A stretch of DNA of 64,000 nucleotides, from positions 211,626-275,625 of the forward strand of contig NZ_JAILWF010000001.1 of the NCBI RefSeq assembly GCF_025699065.1. The letters run 5' to 3'. The stretch's first letter is position 1. The number at the start of each line of letters is the position of its first letter. This document shows positions 25,129-33,159 of this stretch, in pieces. The position numbers were made by a program, and so were the translations under genes. Origin of the DNA: Nitrosarchaeum sp. Lineage in GTDB: Archaea > Thermoproteota > Nitrososphaeria > Nitrososphaerales > Nitrosopumilaceae. The notes beneath the pieces are model-generated. The model made no database searches, was not told where the DNA came from, and saw only the letters and a program-made list of their open reading frames with translations.

Positions 25129-25581
25129 ATGACTCATAAAATGTTAAACAAGAAAATTGAAAAACGCGATATTTCAAGAATTAGTCGTTTTGGGTTATTT
25201 GCTAAAGAAAAAATATTCAAAGACGAAATAATTTGGATATCAAGTGAAAAATATGTAAAAACAATTCACATGTCGGAACTTGAAAAACTAAACGATATTG
25301 AAAGACAAGATTGGATAAACCATTGTTATCAAATTGGAGATTATTATCATATGGATATTGATGATACAAGATTAATGAACCATAGTTGTGAACCAAACAC
25401 AATTGATTTTCCTAAAGAGGATCCAAACGCAATAATTGCTGCAAGAGATATTGAAAAAGATGAAGAGATCACGTGGAATTATTTACCATTTATGAATCCA
25501 TTTCAAGTCTTTAACTGTAACTGTGGAAGTAAGAACTGTGTTAAGATTGTTAGGAAATATGCAATAATAAAAACAGTTTGA
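25129..25581 (+). CDS. SET-domain protein lysine methyltransferase
   Basis: A 150-residue compact SET domain. It has the SAM-binding I-S-R-F-G-L-F-A-K-E start (residues 18-27), the pseudoknot motif R-L-M-N-H-S-C-E-P-N-T (81-91), E-I-T-W-N-Y (113-118) with the catalytic Tyr, and a post-SET zinc cluster C-N-C-G-S-K-N-C (C130, C132, C137). In eukaryotes such enzymes methylate histone lysines. In archaea Alba and other chromatin or ribosomal proteins are possible targets. It is isolated from its neighbours on both sides. Catalytic residues appear intact. Confidence 0.87.
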   Translation: MTHKMLNKKIEKRDISRISRFGLFAKEKIFKDEIIWISSEKYVKTIHMSELEKLNDIERQDWINHCYQIGDYYHMDIDDTRLMNHSCEPNTIDFPKEDPNAIIAARDIEKDEEITWNYLPFMNPFQVFNCNCGSKNCVKIVRKYAIIKTV

Positions 25582-25693
25582 AACAAACACAAAAGTATAC
25601 CACAAGACATTGGTATACAATATGATAAAAATTGACTATCATGTATCAATTTCAAACTTAAAATATTAAATAAAATTAATCAATACTGACATC

Positions 25694-26455
25694 ATGAGTC
25701 CTGAGATTGTTCCAGATAAGCTAGTAAGTTCAATTAATTACAAAATATTAGCGATCATTATTGGATTAGTATTAGGATTTCATTTTCTTGTAAACAATAC
25801 AGAAGAATCAGATCTATTAGTATACATGTTTTCAATGAGTATACCAGCTAGTGTTGCAATTGTTGGTTTTATAGTTGCAAGAAGATACACGGGTACTTTG
25901 GTATATGCCAAAGCATACAACATGTTAGCAATAGCATTTCTATTCATGTTATTTGCAGAGTTCACTTACTTCATATATGAACAATGGTTAGATTTAGAAC
26001 CATACCCATCAATTGCAGATGTGTTTTTCTTTATGTTTTATCCAATGATAGTGATTTATTTAATTATCAATGTAAGATTTTTTGCTCCTAAATTATCAAA
26101 ATTAGGCGTACTGATAATTATAAGTATTCCATTAATTGCCACGTCAACATATCTTGGTTTAACAATTGAGGACTATGGAAGTTTTGATTTCTTTTATGGA
26201 ATAATTTTTGTAGCGGCATCATCAGCAACATTAGGATTAGCTATTCATGCAGCAAGTATTTTCAGAGGAGGATTAGTAGGAACAGCATGGCTTGTCCTAG
26301 TGTTAGGAATCACAATTAATTTGATTGGAGATGTGTGGTATTATTATATCGAGGTAATTGAATCATATTCCTTAGGACATCCAGTAAATCTTTGTTGGTA
26401 TGCAGCATATCTTCTAATTCTTTATGCACTTTACAAACATAAAACATCCATCTAA
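25694..26455 (+). CDS. Eight-helix membrane protein resembling a sensor input domain
   Basis: A 253-residue protein with about eight transmembrane helices and no soluble domain. The sequence E-P-Y-P-S-I-A-D-V-F-F-F-M-F-Y-P between helices 3 and 4 is typical of the membrane input module found at the N-terminus of some diguanylate cyclases and histidine kinases. Here the module stands alone, with no kinase or HTH attached. It may partner with one of the single response regulators or regulators nearby. A transport function cannot be ruled out. The gene lies in the regulatory island at 23.5-34.5 kb. Confidence 0.8.
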   Translation: MSPEIVPDKLVSSINYKILAIIIGLVLGFHFLVNNTEESDLLVYMFSMSIPASVAIVGFIVARRYTGTLVYAKAYNMLAIAFLFMLFAEFTYFIYEQWLDLEPYPSIADVFFFMFYPMIVIYLIINVRFFAPKLSKLGVLIIISIPLIATSTYLGLTIEDYGSFDFFYGIIFVAASSATLGLAIHAASIFRGGLVGTAWLVLVLGITINLIGDVWYYYIEVIESYSLGHPVNLCWYAAYLLILYALYKHKTSI

Positions 26456-26523
26456 ATTATAATATACTAAATTTTTTACAACAAATATCAAAAATAGAAA
26501 TTATTGAACGTATTTGTTAAAAT

Positions 26524-27141
26524 CTATCTAGCAGGAATAGTTTGTAGTATCATACTATCATGGAGTGAAGTCTTCTTCAGTTGGACTTTAACTACAACTA
26601 CATTTTTTTCAATATCCATCTTCACATTATCAAATATGGATTCATATTTTTTTATCTTTTTACCATCTGAAGATATTGTGTAATCATTGGAGATTAACAA
26701 TCCAGATTCAATTAGTTGGTTAATCTTTCGATATCCAGATGTTTGTGGAACATGGCAAGCATCTAAAATATCAGCGATGATAAGAGATCTGTCTAAAACA
26801 GTTCCAATTATTGCTTTTTTGTCTTCATCTGCAAATGATTCTAAAAATACTTTAGCCAATTCTTGATCTTTAATTATAATCCAGTTATCAACTGCTTTCT
26901 TTTGTTGTTTAAGATCAATTATATTTTGTAAGAATTTTGTTTCCAGTCCATCTGCACCAGCTCCAAAAAATTCTCTTAAAACACCATCAAACTTGTGAAA
27001 ATCCTTTATTGCCTGAACTAGACCCAACCCATAGCGTTCCATTAAACGCTGTTCAATTTTATTTAATGTGGGCTTACCAAGATTTATCTCGATCGATTTA
27101 CGTAACGTTGGGGCCAATAAATTATCCAAGCTATTTGTCAA
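26524..27141 (-). CDS. NitrOD5-like thaumarchaeal transcriptional regulator
   Basis: A 205-residue protein. The N-terminal half (L-R-K-S-I-E-I-N-L-G, E-Q-R-L-M-E-R-Y-G-L, F-G-A-G-A-D-G-L-E) matches the Nitrososphaera output domain NitrOD5, and residues 110-190 form a winged helix (C-H-V-P-Q-T-S-G-Y-R-K-I-N-Q-L-I). It is about 35-40 percent identical by eye to the paralogue at 33160. A TTG start at 27141 lies 26.5 nt from a TATA-like TTTAATAG (27164-27171). It probably controls transcription, and its signal is unknown. Confidence 0.82.
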   Translation of the reverse strand: MTNSLDNLLAPTLRKSIEINLGKPTLNKIEQRLMERYGLGLVQAIKDFHKFDGVLREFFGAGADGLETKFLQNIIDLKQQKKAVDNWIIIKDQELAKVFLESFADEDKKAIIGTVLDRSLIIADILDACHVPQTSGYRKINQLIESGLLISNDYTISSDGKKIKKYESIFDNVKMDIEKNVVVVKVQLKKTSLHDSMILQTIPAR

Positions 27142-27453
27142 TGTTTGAATGTAAACATCATGTCTATTAAACTAATTGTCATAATTATTTTGAAATAACA
27201 CATTGAAAAATATCATAAAATAATATAATAATCATTCATATGCATTATTTAAAAAAAAGTGATCGCTTAAAAAAGTTGCACGTAATTTCGATGATCACGC
27301 ACACATAATTACATTTCAACACAAGTGAGCATCATGTAGTAATTTGTACAAAGTAGTAAGTGTCTCAACATAACATACCAATGCATATCACCAAAAGTGG
27401 AAATAAGTAGTTAGGAATATGAATTTAGCATATAGAAAAGGAGATCGAGTTAA
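27142..27453. other. 312-bp intergenic region between divergent regulators
   Basis: There is no convincing gene here. It contains the TATA box of the NitrOD5-like gene (27164-27171), long A/T tracts and a 6-bp inverted repeat GTGATC/GATCAC (27259-27264 and 27293-27298). An AAAAGGAG run near the right end acts as the ribosome binding site of the TTG start at 27454. Confidence 0.5.
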
Positions 27454-28008
27454 TTGACATTACAAGAAAATGGTATATTAAGAAAGACAGATAATGTGTC
27501 CATTAGAATAGATTCAGACCTTAGCAATAAGCTACATGAAAAATCAAATGAGCAAAAAATCAGTCTCAATACTTTGATCAATCATCTTTTAGAAAAACAA
27601 GTCAATTGGAATGAATTAGCAAATGAAATGGGATGGGTATCTATGTTTAGATCTACATTTAGAGAATTAATGGATTCAAATACAAAAGAAAAAATTCAAA
27701 AAATTGCTGAAACTACTGGAACAGTTGATCTAAAAAATTCCTTAAATTACTTTTACGGGCACATCAATCTAGATTCAATTTTAGATCTTTTCAAGAAGAG
27801 ATGTCAAAGTATGAATGTACAGTTAAGAATTATTCCTATCAACACCTCAATTAAAATCATCATTCAGCATGATCTTGGCAAAAATTGGCCATTGTTTATA
27901 ATTAAACAGATGAATTCAATACTAAACGAGATAGAGTATAGAATCATCAATGAGGACTATAATAGTCAAGGGTTCTCATTTGAAATTGTCAAAATAGGAG
28001 ATGAATAG
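27454..28008 (+). CDS. RHH-type N-terminus protein of unknown role
   Basis: A 184-residue protein. Residues 12-50 (N-V-S-I-R-I-D-S-D-L-S-N-K-L, then an N-T-L-I-N-H-L-L-E-K-Q helix) look like a ribbon-helix-helix DNA-binding domain of the Arc/MetJ or HicB type. The remaining 130 residues are an alpha/beta domain that I do not recognise (GHINLDSILDLFKKR, KIIIQHDLGKNWPLFI). It starts at a TTG behind GGAG. It is most likely a transcription factor. No toxin gene is adjacent, so a toxin-antitoxin role has no support. Confidence 0.72.
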   Translation: MTLQENGILRKTDNVSIRIDSDLSNKLHEKSNEQKISLNTLINHLLEKQVNWNELANEMGWVSMFRSTFRELMDSNTKEKIQKIAETTGTVDLKNSLNYFYGHINLDSILDLFKKRCQSMNVQLRIIPINTSIKIIIQHDLGKNWPLFIIKQMNSILNEIEYRIINEDYNSQGFSFEIVKIGDE

Positions 28009-28084
28009 AAAACCTAGGCTCAAGAAAACTCAAATTTTCTAGACTCAAAGGATAATATTCTTAAGGATCGGCACATTTCCAAAT

Positions 28085-29161
28085 ATGGGAATGAGCGTAT
28101 TGGATATTGCAAGGAAATCCCATTATGGGTATTACTTCATTATCATAGCGGCAGCATTAGCAGCATTAGTACACGTACTTAGTAAACCAATGTTAGAAGT
28201 TGGAACCAGTCAAATTGAGATCAATCCCATCGTCATGGCATTTTTAGTGTATTTTATCTGTGGGGTATTCTTCACACCGCTTGTAAAAAAATCACCAAAA
28301 ATTTCCAAAATAAGCAGAAGAGACATCACATTCATGTTATTAATTGGAATTACAGAAGGAGCAGGATTAATTACTTATTTTTATGGAATAAGTACTTCTA
28401 CGGCAGTAAACGCATCAATATTCAGCAATAGTGAAATCATTTTTGCACTAGTTATTGCAATGTTAGTATTCAAAGAAAGACTACACATCAAAGAATGCAT
28501 ACCTTTTTCAATGATCATCATAGGAATGATGATAATTCCAATAGGAAATGATCTTTATCAGAATGATTTCAGTTTTAGTCTAGTAACAGGAGATTTACTA
28601 ATAATATTTTCAGGATTATTGTATGCTATAGACATTACTTTATGTAAATATCTAAGTGAACGATTTGATGTAAAAAAAACAGTACAAGTTGTATCATTTA
28701 CATGCGCTGCAATTACAATCTCAATTATTGCACTATTTCAGATTCCGATTGATATTGAATTGGCACAAATTCCAAATATTTTGGTAATGTCAATAGCAGG
28801 TACGGGTATGTCTACATTATTTTTCTTGATGGGTTTGAAGCTAATAGGAGCAGTAAGAACAGTATTGTTATACTCAACCACATCAATATTTGGAATTATT
28901 TTTTCAGGATTAATTCTTTCAGAAGTAGTCACATTTACAGATATCATATCAGTAGTTCTAGTATTATCAGGAATATTTTTGCTTAGAAACAGACTTGCAG
29001 AGACAGAAACTATTGGTCCAAAGCATAAAACTAGTAACCGTAGTCATGCAAACCATGTATCGTTTACAAAGAAGAGAAAAACATCAAATGTTTCTAAATG
29101 GATTCACAATAAAGTTGCTGAAAAGATCAGTCAAGTATTTCCAAATTCAGGCATAGGTTAA
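28085..29161 (+). CDS. EamA/DMT-superfamily transporter
   Basis: A 358-residue protein with ten predicted membrane helices in two five-helix repeats, each ending in the EamA-type phrase (A-L-V-I-A-M-L-V-F-K-E-R-L-H near 140, S-G-L-I-L-S-E-V-V near 280). A 50-residue basic cytoplasmic tail follows (K-H-K-T-S-N-R-S-H-A). The superfamily exports metabolites or amino acids, and the substrate is unknown. It is a single gene between two regulators, and the TrmB gene 220 bp downstream may regulate it. Confidence 0.87.
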   Translation: MGMSVLDIARKSHYGYYFIIIAAALAALVHVLSKPMLEVGTSQIEINPIVMAFLVYFICGVFFTPLVKKSPKISKISRRDITFMLLIGITEGAGLITYFYGISTSTAVNASIFSNSEIIFALVIAMLVFKERLHIKECIPFSMIIIGMMIIPIGNDLYQNDFSFSLVTGDLLIIFSGLLYAIDITLCKYLSERFDVKKTVQVVSFTCAAITISIIALFQIPIDIELAQIPNILVMSIAGTGMSTLFFLMGLKLIGAVRTVLLYSTTSIFGIIFSGLILSEVVTFTDIISVVLVLSGIFLLRNRLAETETIGPKHKTSNRSHANHVSFTKKRKTSNVSKWIHNKVAEKISQVFPNSGIG

Positions 29162-29352
29162 TCCTAAAAAATACCATTATTACCACATAATGAAATTAGG
29201 CTCAAAAATAATTTTATAAAATCAGTTTCGATATACGATAAAAAATACGCATCATTTTCATTTTACTTCAAGACAAAGCAGGCATGAATAATTCAGAAAA
29301 TAATTCAAATGTAGTGAAGTGTATGTATGTGTACACAATTACGCGATCAGAG

Positions 29353-29358
29353 TTATAA
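29353..29358 (+). promoter_or_regulatory. TATA box of the second TrmB gene
   Basis: TTATAA is centred 26.5 nt before the ATG at 29382, which fits a leaderless mRNA. Confidence 0.5.
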
Positions 29359-29381
29359 GCAAAAAATAATCATTTCCAATA

Positions 29382-30224
29382 ATGGAAACAGCCACAAGCA
29401 TGCTACAATTAGGCAATTTTCCCGTAGATAAAGCCAATTATGAAGAGATAAAAGAATATTTCAGTACATTTGGATTGACCCCAAATCAAGTAAAGGTGTT
29501 TTTTTACCTTGGAAAGGTAGGTCAACGATCAGCATCAGATATTGCCAAGGCTGCAGATATTCCAAGAAGCGAAACATATCATTTGTTAACTGCATTACAA
29601 AACAAAGGAATAGTTTCTGCAACTTTTGAGCATCCAATTAAATTCTCAGCATTACCCATACAGGAAGCAATTCATGTTTTGGTCAGTACAGAAACTGAGC
29701 GCCTAAAAAAATTAAAAAAATCAGGCCCAATTTTAGAAAAATTATGGGAAAAAATTCCAGGAGTCTCAATAGATCCCAATGAAGAACCAGAAGAGAAATT
29801 CCAAGTACTTCAAGGGGGTAATCAGGTAAATAGCAAGATATTTGACATGATATTAAATGCAAAAAATGAATGCAGAATACTCGGTTCAGAAAAAGACATG
29901 ATAAAATTTTACCATGCAAATTTCTTAGAAGCATTAAAAGAGCGCAATATTGATTACAAAATACTATCACCTGTTTCAAAAAAATCACAATACATTTTCA
30001 AAAATATGGATAAAACAAAAATTAAAGAATTATGCCCAACTGTAAAAGATAATTTGTGCTTTCTGATCAAAGATGATGATGAAGTGTTATTTTTTATTAA
30101 AAATTCAACAGGAAGCAATAGAGAGATGAGAGCAATTTGTACCAATTCAGAGACAATAATTTATTCAAAATCTTTATTGTTTAACAATTATTGGTCAAAC
30201 GAAAGCATAGGAGATTCAAATTGA
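29382..30224 (+). CDS. TrmB-family transcriptional regulator
   Basis: A 280-residue protein with a winged helix at about 30-95 (T-P-N-Q-V-K-V-F-F-Y-L-G-K-V-G, S-A-S-D-I-A-K-A-A-D-I-P-R-S-E-T-Y-H), a short coiled coil, and the TrmB effector domain (K-N-E-C-R-I-L-G-S-E-K-D-M-I-K-F). It is a paralogue of the regulator at 23610 with low identity. The ATG 29382 start has a TATA box at leaderless spacing. A putative Cys-rich micro-ORF overlaps its stop codon. Confidence 0.88.
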   Translation: METATSMLQLGNFPVDKANYEEIKEYFSTFGLTPNQVKVFFYLGKVGQRSASDIAKAADIPRSETYHLLTALQNKGIVSATFEHPIKFSALPIQEAIHVLVSTETERLKKLKKSGPILEKLWEKIPGVSIDPNEEPEEKFQVLQGGNQVNSKIFDMILNAKNECRILGSEKDMIKFYHANFLEALKERNIDYKILSPVSKKSQYIFKNMDKTKIKELCPTVKDNLCFLIKDDDEVLFFIKNSTGSNREMRAICTNSETIIYSKSLLFNNYWSNESIGDSN

Positions 30225-30328
30225 GCAGATGCAGTTGTGGATATTGTACAGAAGACAAAGATAGTTTCGTATTACACTTAGTTAATGGGTGGTATGATCT
30301 TAGAAAAGATCATTCATTAAACAGATAG
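30221..30328 (+). CDS. Possible Cys-rich micro-protein overlapping trmB
   Basis: The 35-codon frame begins at TTG 30221, overlapping the TGA of the TrmB gene (TTGA), a usual arrangement for coupled archaeal genes. It reads M-S-R-C-S-C-G-Y-C-T-E-D, then S-F-V-L-H-L-V-N-G-W-Y-D-L-R. The C-x-C-x2-C cluster could bind metal. Evidence is only overlap, Cys spacing and absence of another gene before the convergent stop at 30339. Confidence 0.35.
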   Translation: MSRCSCGYCTEDKDSFVLHLVNGWYDLRKDHSLNR

Positions 30329-30338
30329 CAAAACGATT

Positions 30339-30755
30339 CTAAATTAAAGACTCGTCACTTACTTCAATGGGTTTTCTTCCCATAAATCCAGAATCTTTTT
30401 CATGCCAAAATTTTATTTCAGTTTCACCATATTTCCAACAGAGCCAAACTTCTTGGTCAAATCGTTTAGATGGGAAATCAAGTAAACCCTGCTCTACACT
30501 TTTAACTACTACACCGGTATTTTCAAGCATTTCTAGTGCTTCATAAAATGTAGTAATTGCAGAATTGAGTTTTTGCTTAAGTAAGATATAGACTTCAAAT
30601 GAGTCAGTAGACATACTTGTTTGGATTTCATGTTCCAATTTAGAGATCTCATTCTTTTTTGCTAGTGTAAACTCAAATTTCTTGATTACATCTGGTAGGG
30701 CTTGATTTGCTTCATTTATGGTAAAATATGAAAACATGTTGTAACCACTTCGCAC
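30339..30755 (-). CDS. DUF2203 family protein
   Basis: A 138-residue protein (likely start ATG 30737, M-F-S-Y-F-T-I-N-E-A-N). It matches DUF2203: F-T-I-N-E-A-N-Q-A-L-P-D-V, a long helical hairpin, then G-L-L-D-F-P-S-K-R, E-V-W-L-C-W-K-Y-G-E and F-W-H-E-K-D-S-G-F-M-G-R-K-P. The family is widespread in archaea and bacteria, without known function. The conserved C-W, W-H-E and G-F-x-G-R positions are all present. It is divergent from the hypothetical gene at 30809. Confidence 0.88.
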   Translation of the reverse strand: MRSGYNMFSYFTINEANQALPDVIKKFEFTLAKKNEISKLEHEIQTSMSTDSFEVYILLKQKLNSAITTFYEALEMLENTGVVVKSVEQGLLDFPSKRFDQEVWLCWKYGETEIKFWHEKDSGFMGRKPIEVSDESLI

Positions 30756-30808
30756 TTGATTAAATATCTTAGGTGCAAATTTATTATCATTAATTTTGAT
30801 GAAATATT

Positions 30809-31087
30809 ATGAATGAAGAAGAAATTGAAGGATTAATTACTCAAACAATCAACGGGGCAGCATTAACAATTCCTGCATATCTAGAAGACATAAAACAAAA
30901 TCAAGAATCACTTAAAGTAGAAAATCCACAAGAATTTGTTTATGGAATGATTATGGGTATGGCACTTGGAATGACAGGGGCATTATTAAGCACGCAAACA
31001 GAAATGCCTTCAGCCGAAGAACAAATGAAAGTAAGAGACATCATATACAAATACATCCCAGAGATAAGAGAAAAGATCTTTAGTTGA
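30809..31087 (+). CDS. Small hypothetical helical protein
   Basis: A 92-residue acidic protein with a hydrophobic Gly/Met helix (Y-G-M-I-M-G-M-A-L-G-M-T-G-A-L-L) flanked by polar helices. It starts 54 bp after the DUF2203 start on the other strand and its stop overlaps the start of the PPOX-fold gene by 4 bp, so it is coupled to that flavin-fold protein. I do not recognise a family. It may be a small partner subunit. Confidence 0.75.
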   Translation: MNEEEIEGLITQTINGAALTIPAYLEDIKQNQESLKVENPQEFVYGMIMGMALGMTGALLSTQTEMPSAEEQMKVRDIIYKYIPEIREKIFS

Positions 31088-31488
31088 TAGAATTTACCAG
31101 AGATGAAGAAGTATTTCTTCAATCTATAGAAGAAGCTAGAATTGCAACATCTCATTCAGATATTCCACATGTAAAGCCAGTATCATATATTTTTCATAAT
31201 GGATTTATTTTCATTGCAACAGATTATCAAACTAGGACGTTTAAAAATTTGAAGATAAATCCAAAAACAAGTGTAACAATTGATATTTATGAATCAGGAA
31301 AGCACAAGGCGGTTTGTATTCAGGGCAGAGTGGAAATATTAGAAAAAGGAAAAGAGTTTTTAGACATATACAAAAAATTTGAAGATAAATTCCCATGGGT
31401 TAGAAATGAACCATGGAAAGAAAATGAAGCACCGTTTCTTAAAATTATATCTACAAACAAAACAAGTTGGGGAATAAATAAGAAATAA
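31084..31488 (+). CDS. Pyridoxamine-phosphate-oxidase-fold (flavin/F420-binding) protein
   Basis: A 134-residue split beta-barrel: E-E-A-R-I-A-T-S-H-S-D-I-P-H-V-K-P-V, then G-F-I-F-I-A-T-D-Y-Q-T-R-T-F-K-N-L, and W-G-I-N near the end. Members bind FMN, F420 or haem and act as oxidoreductases. Ammonia-oxidising archaea make F420, so an F420-dependent reductase is plausible. The TTG start lies in the TTGA overlap with the preceding gene. The exact cofactor cannot be told from the sequence alone. Confidence 0.85.
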   Translation: MIEFTRDEEVFLQSIEEARIATSHSDIPHVKPVSYIFHNGFIFIATDYQTRTFKNLKINPKTSVTIDIYESGKHKAVCIQGRVEILEKGKEFLDIYKKFEDKFPWVRNEPWKENEAPFLKIISTNKTSWGINKK

Positions 31489-31504
31489 ATGGAAAAATTA
31501 ATGA

Positions 31505-31870
31505 TTAAGTTGCAATTTCAGGTTCTATTTGAGCCAAAAGACCTTGAACTGAAATTGGTTTTTGGTGTGTTGAACGAACGCCTAGTTCTTTGAGAAATTT
31601 AATCTGATATTTATCAAGTTCCAGCGCACTTACTACAACAACTTTTCTAATTTCAGAGGATTTTTTATCATTTAAATCCAGAAGAAAATCAATCCCACTA
31701 TAATTAGGCATGCACATATCAAGCAAAATTAGATCATAATTATTTTTCAACACCATATTCAGGCCTTTTTTTCCATCAGTTGCACTTTCAAAATGATGAT
31801 TTTTAGTCATAAGTATATCTGCAAATACTTCACTGATTTCTGGAACATCTTCGATGTGTAATATTTTCAT
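31505..31870 (-). CDS. Stand-alone response regulator receiver (CheY-like)
   Basis: A 121-residue receiver domain only. The acidic pair is at H-I-E-D-V (E7, D8), the phosphorylated Asp in L-I-L-L-D-M-C-M-P (D51), Ser/Thr in V-V-V-S-A, and Lys in H-Q-K-P-I-S. There is no output domain, so it probably acts on a protein partner. A TATA box (31893-31900) lies 26.5 nt from the start, with a 22-bp dyad right behind it. No kinase is adjacent. Confidence 0.9.
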   Translation of the reverse strand: MKILHIEDVPEISEVFADILMTKNHHFESATDGKKGLNMVLKNNYDLILLDMCMPNYSGIDFLLDLNDKKSSEIRKVVVVSALELDKYQIKFLKELGVRSTHQKPISVQGLLAQIEPEIAT

Positions 31871-31892
31871 AGTGTTCTATGTATAGATATAT

Positions 31893-31925
31893 TCATAAAA
31901 ATTAGTTTGTGCATTTGCGCAAACT
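31893..31925 (-). promoter_or_regulatory. TATA box plus 22-bp dyad upstream of a response regulator
   Basis: The TATA element TTTTATGA (31893-31900) is centred 26.5 nt before the ATG at 31870. Three bases further out is a dyad, AGTTTGTGC/GCGCAAACT with a 4-base centre (31904-31925, one mismatch). It covers the BRE and activator position and looks like a transcription factor site. Confidence 0.5.
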
Positions 31926-31974
31926 GAAATTTAATTTAATGTTGCAGATAAAGATTACGCACGAAAGATAACAA

Positions 31975-32205
31975 TCAAGTGTTTTCAGCTAATTTACGAA
32001 TATGACTGGTATCTTTTTGATATGCCAAATCAAGAGCTCGTTGAATTTCATCCAGGCTCTTTTTTGTGGTTGTTTCATTTCCTTTAATTATTTTGCATTC
32101 CTGAATTATTGGCAGTCCACAGAAATTCCTATACTGAGCATATGAAACTACGCAGTGATAGATTTTTGGATCGTCATTAAATTTATACTGAATCTTAAAA
32201 GGCAA
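31975..32205 (-). CDS. Small hypothetical protein
   Basis: A 76-residue soluble protein (K-I-Q-Y-K-F-N-D-D-P-K-I-Y-H-C-V-V-S-Y, then E-C-K-I-I-K-G-N-E-T-T-T-K) with a C-terminal helix. I recognise no family. It lies between two response regulator genes on the same strand, with its own possible TATA (TTATTAGT, 32229-32236). A link to signalling is based on location only. Confidence 0.7.
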   Translation of the reverse strand: MPFKIQYKFNDDPKIYHCVVSYAQYRNFCGLPIIQECKIIKGNETTTKKSLDEIQRALDLAYQKDTSHIRKLAENT

Positions 32206-32263
32206 TCAAAACTATGATAATTGATATTACTAATAACTTTTGAGACAGGTAGTTAAAAGAATA

Positions 32264-32638
32264 TCAAGATGGAATAGGATTCTTTATAGACTTTAAAAGA
32301 CTAACTAGTTTTTCAACGGGATATGGTTTTTCTAAAATCATAGTTGGTTTTAATTGCATAATTTTTTGAGTTATTGATTTATCACTATTTCCAGTTAACA
32401 CTATTACAGAAGCGTCTGAATCAATTTTTTTTATGTGTTCTAGACCATACAGTCCATCATAATTAGGCATTGCAATATCCATCAATACAAAATCAGGTTT
32501 TAATTTAGCATACAAATTAACTGCTTGTAATCCATCAGTGCCAGTTCCCATAATATTAAAATCTTCAAGAAGGAGATATTCAGAGAGCAAATCCAGTATA
32601 TCTTCGTCGTCGTCAATTAATATTACTGAGCCATTCAT
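32264..32638 (-). CDS. Stand-alone response regulator receiver (CheY-like)
   Basis: The start at ATG 32638 (M-N-G-S-V-I-L-I-D-D-D-E-D-I) gives 124 residues. It is placed 26.5 nt from TATA-like GAATATTG (32661-32668), while the upstream ATG 32653 would lie too close to it. Receiver features are D-D-D, F-V-L-M-D-I-A-M-P (phospho-Asp), V-I-V-L-T-G-N and L-E-K-P-Y-P. There is no output domain. A 24-bp dyad lies just upstream of the TATA box. Confidence 0.9.
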   Translation of the reverse strand: MNGSVILIDDDEDILDLLSEYLLLEDFNIMGTGTDGLQAVNLYAKLKPDFVLMDIAMPNYDGLYGLEHIKKIDSDASVIVLTGNSDKSITQKIMQLKPTMILEKPYPVEKLVSLLKSIKNPIPS

Positions 32639-32660
32639 ACAATAATTTTTCATATATACC

Positions 32661-32697
32661 CAATATTCTACCGTATGTTATTTTATTAAATAACATA
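32661..32697 (-). promoter_or_regulatory. TATA box plus 10-bp-arm dyad upstream of a response regulator
   Basis: GAATATTG (32661-32668) is at leaderless distance from ATG 32638. Five bases behind it lies a perfect dyad TATGTTATTT/AAATAACATA with centre TATT (32674-32697). The geometry is the same as at 31893-31925, but the motif differs. Confidence 0.5.
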
Positions 32698-32772
32698 AGA
32701 TTTTCATAAGTTAAACATTGAAAAATATATTCCAAGACAGGATAAACCTACTAAAAATTATAAACTAGATAA

Positions 32773-32988
32773 TTAATTGTGAGAAGGAAAGTGATTTGCA
32801 TTTTCATAGATATTTTTTGATATTACATTACAGCGATTTTTAATTTGTTGAAAATACATTTTTGTTTCGTCATCAAGTGATTTTTTAAAGCGAAGTTCAA
32901 GCATTTGAGCAGATAGTCCTATAACAGTGACATCATCAATAATCTTATTTAAAAAAGTAGGCAATTTTGCGATCTTTATCACAGTCAT
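32773..32988 (-). CDS. Small helical hypothetical protein, dimerisation-helix-like
   Basis: From ATG 32988 it has 71 residues: M-T-V-I-K-I-A-K-L-P-T-F-L-N-K-I-I-D-D, then V-T-V-I-G-L-S-A-Q-M-L-E-L-R-F-K-K-S, L-D-D-E-T-K-M-Y-F-Q-Q-I-K. This start is 26.5 nt from TATA-like TTATATTC (33011-33018). The long helix pair resembles a histidine-kinase dimerisation region lacking the phospho-His, but this is a weak likeness. It is surrounded by response regulators, so an adaptor role is possible. Confidence 0.65.
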   Translation of the reverse strand: MTVIKIAKLPTFLNKIIDDVTVIGLSAQMLELRFKKSLDDETKMYFQQIKNRCNVISKNIYENANHFPSHN

Positions 32989-33159
32989 CGTATTAATAAT
33001 CAAAATATTAGAATATAACAAATATTTGCCAAAATTGGAAACGATAGCATGAAGAAAGCTTGGGTATGGTCAAGATCATATCAAAATGAGTAAAAAATAG
33101 ATTTATCAGTTAAAAAATATGCAACTAAGATTAATTAGTATGAATATCTTAATGTAATC

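Noticed and set aside
29284..29358. 24-codon frame M-N-N-S-E-N-N-S before trmB
   Set aside because: It runs into the TATA box of the following gene and has no supporting signal of its own.
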